From assembly GCA_963989245.1 (NCBI GenBank), contig OZ022339.1:39344151-39408150 (forward strand): 64,000 nt of DNA. The letters run 5' to 3'. The translations under genes and the position numbers were made by a program. Source of the DNA: Nansenia antarctica (Eukaryota; Chordata; Actinopteri; Argentiniformes; Microstomatidae). Under the pieces are notes generated by a model. That model saw only the letters and a program-made list of their open reading frames with translations, did no database searches and was not told where the DNA came from. Positions 57,936-64,000 of this stretch are shown piece by piece (within the stretch, counting starts at the first letter, position 1; the number at the start of each line of letters is the position of its first letter).

Positions 57936-58202
57936 AACTGAACATTCATATATATAGCCTATTGCATTATTTGAAAATTGACAGCGCTGTACATAGTGTC
58001 ATTCAATGCACAAGCACGTCATTTCACACGATTTTGATCGACAGCGAAATACATTATCAATATCTTATTATCAATTGTCAATATACTCTCTCCCTTCTTC
58101 TCCTTACTTTCCTGTCGGTCTTCACTATATCTTGGCCGAAAATGAGTTAGGTCAATCAGCGCTCGATTGCTCTTCCTTAAGGACCCGGATTATGGCCAGA
58201 GA

Positions 58203-58795
58203 TACAGTGCCTTGCAAAAGTATTCACCCCCCTTGGATTTGTACCTATTACAACCTGTAATTTAAACATTTTTTTAAATCAGATTTTTATTTGATGAATC
58301 TGCACAAAATAGTGTTCGTTTTTAAATGAAATGAGAAATATATACTTCTCAACAACTTTGTCTCGGACTTGTTTGGAGAGTTCCTTGGTCTTCATGGCAG
58401 TGTTTGGTTGGTGGTGCCTCTTGCTTAGGTGTTGCAGCCTCTGGGGCCTTTCAGAAAAGGTGTGTATATACTGACAGATCATGTGACACTTAGATTGCAT
58501 ACAAGTGGACTTCATTTCACTAATTATGTGACTTCTGAAGGTAATTGGTTGCACCAGAAGTTTTTAGGGGCTTCATAACAAAGGGGGTGAATACATATGC
58601 ACATGCCAATTTTCAGTTCTTATTTTTTTTAAATTCTTTTTTTATATATATTTCTCATTTCATTTAAAAACTAACACTATTTTGTGCAGATTCATCAAAT
58701 ACAATTCTGATTAAAAAAACGTTTAAATTACAGGTTGTAATGTAATAAAATAGGTAAAAAGCCAAGAGGGGTGAATACTTTTGCAAGGCACTGTA
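58203..58795 (-). mobile_element. Tc1/mariner deletion derivative in the right inverted repeat
   Basis: The unit 58205-58793 has termini CAGTGCCTTGCAAAAGTATT and its inverse, flanked by TA (58203-58204 and 58794-58795). The minus strand encodes only the first residues of a Tc1 transposase (58393 downwards, 'MKTKELSKQVRDKVVEKY'). The left arm of the composite element shows the empty site with a single TA ('agagatatgtgcc' on the complement). Confidence 0.92.
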
Positions 58796-59080
58796 TGTGC
58801 CACTAGAATCTGAATCTAAATTACTGACTTTGAATTTGAATTACTGACTTTGAATTTGAATTGCTCAATTTGAATTAAAAAAAAAGACTTTGAATCACAT
58901 AATTTGAATTTGTATTGTTTAACTGAATTGAAAAACTGAATAAAGTTAAACAATACAAATTCAAATTATGTGATTCAAATTCATTTTTAAAATTAAAGTA
59001 TTCAAATTGAGCAATTCAAATTCAAAAGTCAGTAATTCTAATTCAGTTTCTAGTGGCACAGATCTCTGCCCATAGTCATG

Positions 59081-59868
59081 TCTCTCTGTGACTAGCCACA
59101 AGGAGGTATGATGGGCGATGACTTGAATCAATGGTGATACTTTGATTCGCAACATTTTAGTGGATTTGCTCAGTCAATGTCTGCTCCAATTAGTTCACAT
59201 CACTGTCTCCAACTGCCTATCCTTCCGGCCTCACATGAAATGTATTGTCTTCATGCAACAATCCCTGCCGACAAATTAGAGTGGGTAAAGCAGCACTCTG
59301 CAGCAGATGGTCTGTTGCGTGGTTTCCAATATAAAAGTTATTATAATGTCAAAAACACACACGCTTCAGGGGAGAGGCCTTTTTTCCATTTATCATGGCA
59401 AAACCCAGAGTCAATCAATAATAGGGTCTGTGTATGATGATTATATTAAGAATTAAATTAAATGAGGGAGTCGAGAGATTTGGTTGTCGGGCGAACCTGC
59501 AAAGCTAATTAAGTGTCTGAGCCTGAACTTTTCAATCAGTACAATAATCCACAGGCCTACAGTCTATTACAGGCTATATTAATTGGTTTGCAGTTATCCC
59601 CAAGGCTTCTACTTCAAATAGAACTCCTGCATGGGTAAAGAGCAGAAAAGGCCTCTGCAAGCAAATTAGAATTGAGCCGGTGTGGCAAGTCGTTGACCAT
59701 AACATGGGGATATTCTCCTCCTTTCTCTCTGTGTGAGACTGAGACATAAGACTCACATCGACTTTGTATAGTAGATGAGGGAAGTGTAATGACATCAGTG
59801 TCTTCAGACGAAGAAGAGTATGGACATGGTCCGTTTATCCAGGCGATATGACATTGTCGGAACTTCTT
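59081..59868. other. Unannotated sequence
   Basis: No gene recognised. The + frame at 59177-59437 has no known motif. Confidence 0.35.
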
Positions 59869-59869
59869 C

Positions 59870-60000
59870 TTTTTTCTTTTTTTTCCCCCCCTTTCCTAAC
59901 ACCAGGGGAGCCACCCCTCCTAAATTTCGTTGTTTGGTACCTGTACTGTAGCAATGACAATAAAGTCCATTCATCATTCATTCATTCATTCATTCATGTA
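59870..60000 (+). mobile_element. LINE 3'-end stub (CR1/Rex1-type)
   Basis: 'cctaacaccaggggagccac', 'tttcgttgtttggtacctg' and 'aataaagtccattcatc' with (ATTC)n. Same 3' end as at 4.15 kb and 56.1 kb, here truncated to about 130 bases. Confidence 0.8.
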
Positions 60001-61750
60001 ATGTGCTCGATTTCAGTTCCCTGTTTTTTTTACCACACACTTAAACCATCACAGTAGCTAGCTGCAGGCATTCTATGGTTGCTCTTTCAAATGAGTAACC
60101 AAGAGCTCAAGGCATAGGCCGATGAATAAACAACATGCAAATCCCATTGAGTGAGTTGGGAAACATTGTTCATAACCGTTTTCTGTAAGCATCACCACTA
60201 CCGTGCAGCCATCAATCAGGTTCCCTAGCTTAGATGATCATAAATCATTTCTGGATCATAAATCATCAAGTCTATCTGTCTTAGAGCAACAGTTGCACTC
60301 ATCTATTATTCCTCAAATGTCTTTCTTCATATGACTGTAATCTAAAACTTAATCCCCCCAACCAAGCGGAGCGAGCGGAATATTCCATTCCAGTTGATAT
60401 TAGGTTAGCTACCCAGGGCGCTATGTCTTTCTGTGAGATCATAGCAGCAGATGAGAATTGGATTCTCAATGACTTCAGCATCTCACAAGCATCTCACAAG
60501 CTAGACGATGAGAAAGCTAATTACTTTCCCCAAGTAGACAATTCCAGCTTGTCTCAGGAGAGAGAAAGAGAGAGAGAGATGCAGCATTGGAAAGTGAAGG
60601 GGTTTTCTTTGGCTGTTATAGACTGAGAGGTTAACTAATGGTGTCTTTAACATTGTAAGATCACAGAGATTGATCACCAGTAGGGAAACCAATTATTTTG
60701 TCTTCTTGAAAATGCATTTTGAATCATCAATCCTGCTTAAGCCATTATGTGGAGAAAGTGGTGTGGCCTCTCAAAAGATAAATAATCATATCACCACCAT
60801 ATCACCAAGTCCAGAATGTTGAAAGGCACACCACAGAGTGGCTATGTTTTAATTATGCAATTGTAACACAGATTTTTGGAATACCAGTTTAAAAGTCTAA
60901 TCGATCATGGTGATAATGATGTATGGTATAATTTGAATCAACACTATATCACACTTACTGTTTTTCCATCTATCATTACCAAACCCAAAGGCAGCACCTT
61001 CCTCTGTCCAGTGTAACCATCACTACTGCGTATACTACCACTGGTAGTCTTTCCAGTCTTGTTAATACTGAACGCCAGTATGAGGTAATTCTACTGAGGT
61101 AATTCTACTGATAAGTACACAACAAGGTACTACAATACCTCAAGATTGAAATGTACAAAGAATTCCCTTTGTGGAATTCGCACATTGTGCCTGTACTCCT
61201 TCACCATCAATTTGACCTCATTGCTCCCTTGTTGGCATTTAGAGGATTTCTCAAATACAAATTCTCATGTACATCATTCTGGGTTGTCTAATCTAAAATG
61301 AAGTATTATCTTCACCTACAGTTCCATTATTAGGATCATCACAACTCAATTACTGGACCAGGCAATCAGTCTGTCTGGAGAAAACAGTGGCTGCTGAATC
61401 TCTTAAATTACTTCAGCTGACCTTGCGATGAAGGTTATTGAATTGTTTGCAAAGCATGTGGGAGCCAGATTAGGAATGTAGTCTGGCTGGGATGGAAAGA
61501 TATGAAAGAAAACCTTACCAATGACATTTGAAAAGCTATCTGACCCCAATCAAAACAATATATCTGCAGCATGTCTCATTGGGTTAGATTGAACAGGTAT
61601 TTTTTATCAACATTGATTGAAAATAATATGAATATTAATTAACCCTGGATATAAGGGTTGGGAGGTTTCCTATTTTTTATACCATTTAAACCGTCCCCAA
61701 ATGCTTTATTTTATTTAACCTTTATTTAACCACGGTTTATCACTTTATAG
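60001..61750. other. Unannotated sequence
   Basis: No gene recognised. A short 'tttatttaacctttatttaac' duplication at 61709-61734 resembles LINE 3' UTR debris. Confidence 0.35.
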
Positions 61751-62178
61751 CAGTGGCGGCTGGTGATAAACATTTTGGGTGGGGCACAGGTTATGGGGGC
61801 ATGCTCCACGGGGAAGAATATCAACTTTAAAATCTGGATTTTAGCATGAGAATATATATATATAACTTGTATTAAAGGGCAAACTGCAAACACAACAAAA
61901 ATATAATGTACAACAACTGACAAATCAACTGGAATAGTCTTTGTTAGCAGAGTAGACCTAATGTTAACAGAATGGACTTAAACCCTTTGTCTATCTGTGC
62001 AGCGGTAAGGTGAATAATTCTAGCAGCTCAAATGGATTGTACTGTCCAGACAGTTGTCTTGTTTAGCCATTCAACTAGGCATTATTTATTCAATGGAGAA
62101 AGACATGGAACACAATGCAATTGTGATAATAAATGTGTTCTTTGTTACTTTCAAACCCTGTGTCCCTCCCCAGTTACA

Positions 62179-62706
62179 CTACTTGAACATGAATTTTGCC
62201 CTTCGTTCCTTCAGGCCTGCAAATCTCTCAATGACTTTCTGGTTAAAGTCTGTCATTTCAATCACCAGTGTCTTCTCCATTGACATCATGGCCAATGCAT
62301 TCAGCCTGTCCTCTGTCATGGTGTTCCGGAGAAAGGTTTTGATCCTTTTCAAGGTCGAGAAGCACCTCTCTGCCTCCGCCGTGGTCATGGGTGTGGTTAT
62401 GAGGATCTTTAGGAGAGTGACAGTCTCTGAAAACACTTCTCCAAGATTGTTCTCCATAAAAAGCTGGAAGAGGTCCACAGCACCACGACAGGCTCTGAAC
62501 TCCTCCTTGCTGTAGAGGAGATTGAGCTCGGTCTTCAGCTGGCTTCCACTGAGCATTGGGTAGGCCTTCAAGGTGCTGTTCAGTGCATCCTCCGGAAAGG
62601 CCCCCTTGTACTCTTCAAACCTGTCCCCCTGCAGCAAGGTGGCACTGACCAGGTGGTTTGTGAAGGAGAAGCGCTCCTTGGCGTGTCCAAGTATGGTATC
62701 ACAGAC
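62179..62706 (-). CDS. hAT transposase, last exon (C-terminal dimerisation region)
   Basis: hAT transposases cut and paste DNA as oligomers, and this exon encodes the C-terminal hAT dimerisation region of the RNase H-like fold. Visible landmarks are 'FSETVTLLKILITTPMTTAE' and 'AERCFSTLKRIKTFLRNTM', followed by 'EDRLNALAMMSME', a highly typical block. The last residues are 'RRAKFMFK', then a stop at 62179-62181. The exon begins after a pyrimidine-rich acceptor ('cttctctctgtag' on the minus strand) at 62706 and reads 'VCDTILGHAKERFSF'. It is related to the ZMYM1-like hAT proteins of fish. The frame is intact. Confidence 0.88.
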   Translation of the reverse strand, partial: VCDTILGHAKERFSFTNHLVSATLLQGDRFEEYKGAFPEDALNSTLKAYPMLSGSQLKTELNLLYSKEEFRACRGAVDLFQLFMENNLGEVFSETVTLLKILITTPMTTAEAERCFSTLKRIKTFLRNTMTEDRLNALAMMSMEKTLVIEMTDFNQKVIERFAGLKERRAKFMFK

Positions 62707-63223
62707 CTACAGAGAGAAGAAGAATTAAAAAATAATAAATAATAATATGTACCCTGTTCTTTTTTCATGCTAGTGTTTTGGGAGTTCTAGCATTCTAGCA
62801 TTGAAAGGTTAAAGGTCCCATATCCTTTGAAAACAGTTTATTGTTTTTGTACTCAGAGGGCTTATGCCAACACTGTGAAAATCAGAAATCTGTACCTATT
62901 ACAGTATTTCCATAATTTCCTAATTCATATTTCTCCATATTTTAATAACGCAGGGTATTTGCAACATAGCAATGACCAGGAAGTGAATTAATATATAAAA
63001 TAATATATGGGACCTTTAATGTTAAAACTATACTGAGCACAGTTCCCTCTCCAAAATGTCAAATATAGTACTTTTCTGTTTTTAATAGCTTCTTATTGTA
63101 AATGATGCCTCAGGATCAAAATAATTTTTAGTCACATTTCTCAAAATTGTGTGCCTTCATTTTATTTAAACGAAGGCCTCCGGTGTAACATGGACTGTGA
63201 CTGATTCTACAACATCAACTCAC

Positions 63224-63326
63224 CTCTGCTGCAATCCTTTCATGGTCCTCTAGACTGAGTGCCCGACGTCTCTTTGTTGGCTGAGACCCAGCGCTGCTTT
63301 GCTCAACCATGGCATGGAGAGAATTT
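63224..63326 (-). CDS. hAT transposase, penultimate exon
   Basis: Bounded on the minus strand by an acceptor 'tttgtcctcgcag' (exon from 63326) and a donor 'gtgagttg' (exon to 63224). It reads 'NSLHAMVEQSSAGSQPTKRR', then 'RALSLEDHERIAAE', and joins in phase to the last exon ('..EVCDTI'). The 'TKRRR' stretch is a basic patch. The 517-base intron downstream carries no other feature. Confidence 0.82.
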
Positions 63327-63774
63327 CTGCGAGGACAAAGAATTAAAAATAAGAATAAAACAGAGATAAGACAGAAAGTGAATAATAATAATAGATTAGA
63401 TTCAACTTTGTCATTGCACAGAGTACAGGTACTGAGACAACAAAATAACGATAGTAACAAAGTAACGATAGTCAAACAGCCAAACTTCTTTCAATCAATC
63501 CTTTTATTTGACCTGCAGAGAAGACATATAGAACACAATTCTTCTCTGGTCTGCTTGTGAATCCATTGAGATGGCGGCCATGTTCTAGTTCCACCGTCTA
63601 TGTACATTTCACATCAGGACAATTTGTTCACAGAAAGAACACAAACTTCCCTCAAACATTACAAATAACAATTACAAACAACATGTGGAGCGACATACCT
63701 GCAGAGAAGACATCTTCTAACACACACGTTAATAATAATCATAATAAAAATAATCATATTAGGAATACCCATAC

Positions 63775-64000
63775 CTGATCTTTTGTATGTCCTGCTGGAA
63801 CTGCTGGATGCACTGCTGGATATGGACTGAATCTATATTCTTCTTCTGCAGCTTGGCATAGAGGAAGTCCACATGTGGCATGATGTGGTGAAAAAGTTCC
63901 AGAAAGAACTTAAAATCCTGATTCTCCAGTAGCATAGCGAAGGCTCCTGCTTCTCTGACGGTGTTGGGGTCAAAGTTATCTGAGTCTCGTATGCGTTCCC
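63775..64000 (-). CDS. hAT transposase, upstream exon (partial, runs off the window)
   Basis: Minus-strand frame open from the window edge to a donor 'gtatgggt' at 63774. It reads 'RDSDNFDPNTVREAGAFAML', 'FKFFLELFHHIMPHVDFLY' and ends 'QQFQQDIQKIR', joining in phase to the next exon. This is the central hAT region between the DDE blocks and the dimerisation domain. Two intact splice junctions and no stops suggest that the gene is young or under constraint. Confidence 0.85.

Larger units (their letters stand above)
56136..57945 (-). mobile_element. CR1/Rex1-type LINE, 5'-truncated, patched with SINE sequence
   Basis: The 3' end (on the minus strand) has the tail 'aataaagaccattcattc' with (ATTC)n at 56136-56158. 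A 3' UTR runs to about 56540, then a reverse-transcriptase frame to 57935. The phrase 'ttcatat' on both sides (about 56127 and 57944) may be a short TSD. The coding sequence is broken at 57511-57721 by a 211-bp piece of the local SINE family. Confidence 0.85.
54459..59080. mobile_element. Composite element with hairpin-bearing long inverted repeats and 6-bp TSD
   Basis: The arms 54465-54807 and 58132-59074 (the latter minus its nested Tc1) are inverted copies. Termini TATGGGCAGAGATCTG are flanked by GTCATG (54459-54464 and 59075-59080). Each arm is an A/T-rich hairpin of about 285 bases, with 'ttgaatttgtattgtttaac' in both halves, plus about 65 bases of GC-richer DNA ('ccgggtccttaaggaagagc'). 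The interior has no transposase. It contains about 1.3 kb of unrecognised DNA (54808-56130), a LINE (56136-57945) and about 190 further bases. Superfamily undetermined. Confidence 0.78.
61751..64000 (-). mobile_element. hAT element, 3' part (continues beyond the window)
   Basis: Starts at the terminal sequence CAGTGGCGGCTGGTGATAAA (61751), a hAT-type end related to that of the 10.66-kb MITE. The last exon of a hAT transposase ends 430 bases inside. Three exons with matching splice phases follow toward the window edge. The other terminus and the TSD lie outside. An element-borne gene is likelier than a domesticated one because it abuts the terminal repeat. Confidence 0.8.

Overview
This window looks like a transposon-dense, intergenic or intronic stretch of a ray-finned (teleost) fish nuclear genome. 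The evidence is the mix of element types: several Tc1/mariner copies, hAT elements with 8-bp target-site duplications (TSDs), L2 and CR1/Rex1-type LINEs, a tRNA-headed SINE, Ty3/Gypsy and DIRS-like remnants, and long (TG)n/(CA)n, (TA)n and (AAT)n arrays. There is no bacterial-style gene packing, no rRNA and no CRISPR array. I could not identify an intact host protein-coding gene. The best host candidate is a TATA box with a downstream non-coding first exon and splice donor at about 21.96-22.33 kb on the + strand.

Layout. 0-6.5 kb: mostly unannotatable DNA with a tRNA-like remnant, a LINE 3' stub, a Tc1 fragment, an internally deleted LINE (4.15-4.54 kb) and a hairpin MITE (5.54-5.69 kb). 6.5-9 kb: a hAT element with a perfect 8-bp TSD, a short insertion with a 17-bp TSD, and a Ty3/Gypsy integrase remnant. 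9-14 kb: two further hAT-type elements with perfect 8-bp TSDs, one holding a 340-bp palindrome and one a long microsatellite. 14.3-16.4 kb: a Tc1 element split by a 545-bp Harbinger-like MITE. 18.9-20.8 kb: two adjacent Tc1 elements, one carrying a nested hAT-like element. 21.9-22.3 kb: candidate host promoter and exon. 22.9-25.4 kb: two L2 LINE fragments in a dispersed unclassified repeat. 26-30 kb: mostly unique. 30.4-31.9 kb: a TA-flanked element with a telomere-like palindrome that is itself interrupted. 32-38 kb: mostly unique.

38.03-46.11 kb holds the most notable object: an 8.1-kb DNA transposon with inverted repeats of about 800 bp. Its minus-strand coding sequence has XPG/FEN-nuclease-like motifs and a C-terminal tesmin/TSO1-like cysteine cluster. 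It is split by an L2 LINE with a clear TSD, and that L2 carries in its own reading frame a 189-bp palindromic MITE. I assign the host element provisionally to an Academ-like group.

46-54.4 kb: unique DNA, a cluster of tRNA-derived SINEs (49.1-51.06 kb), a hAT remnant with a BED finger, and a DIRS-like RT/RNase H remnant. 54.46-59.07 kb: a second composite element with hairpin-containing long inverted repeats and a 6-bp TSD, invaded by a CR1/Rex1-type LINE (itself patched with SINE sequence) and by a Tc1 derivative. 59-61.7 kb: mostly unique. 61.75 kb to the end: the 3' part of a multi-exon hAT transposase gene whose splice phases agree, probably an intact element running out of the window.

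The genes do not form a pathway. The window reads as a layered record of insertions, and several nestings can be ordered from TSDs and from uninterrupted sister copies in the same window.
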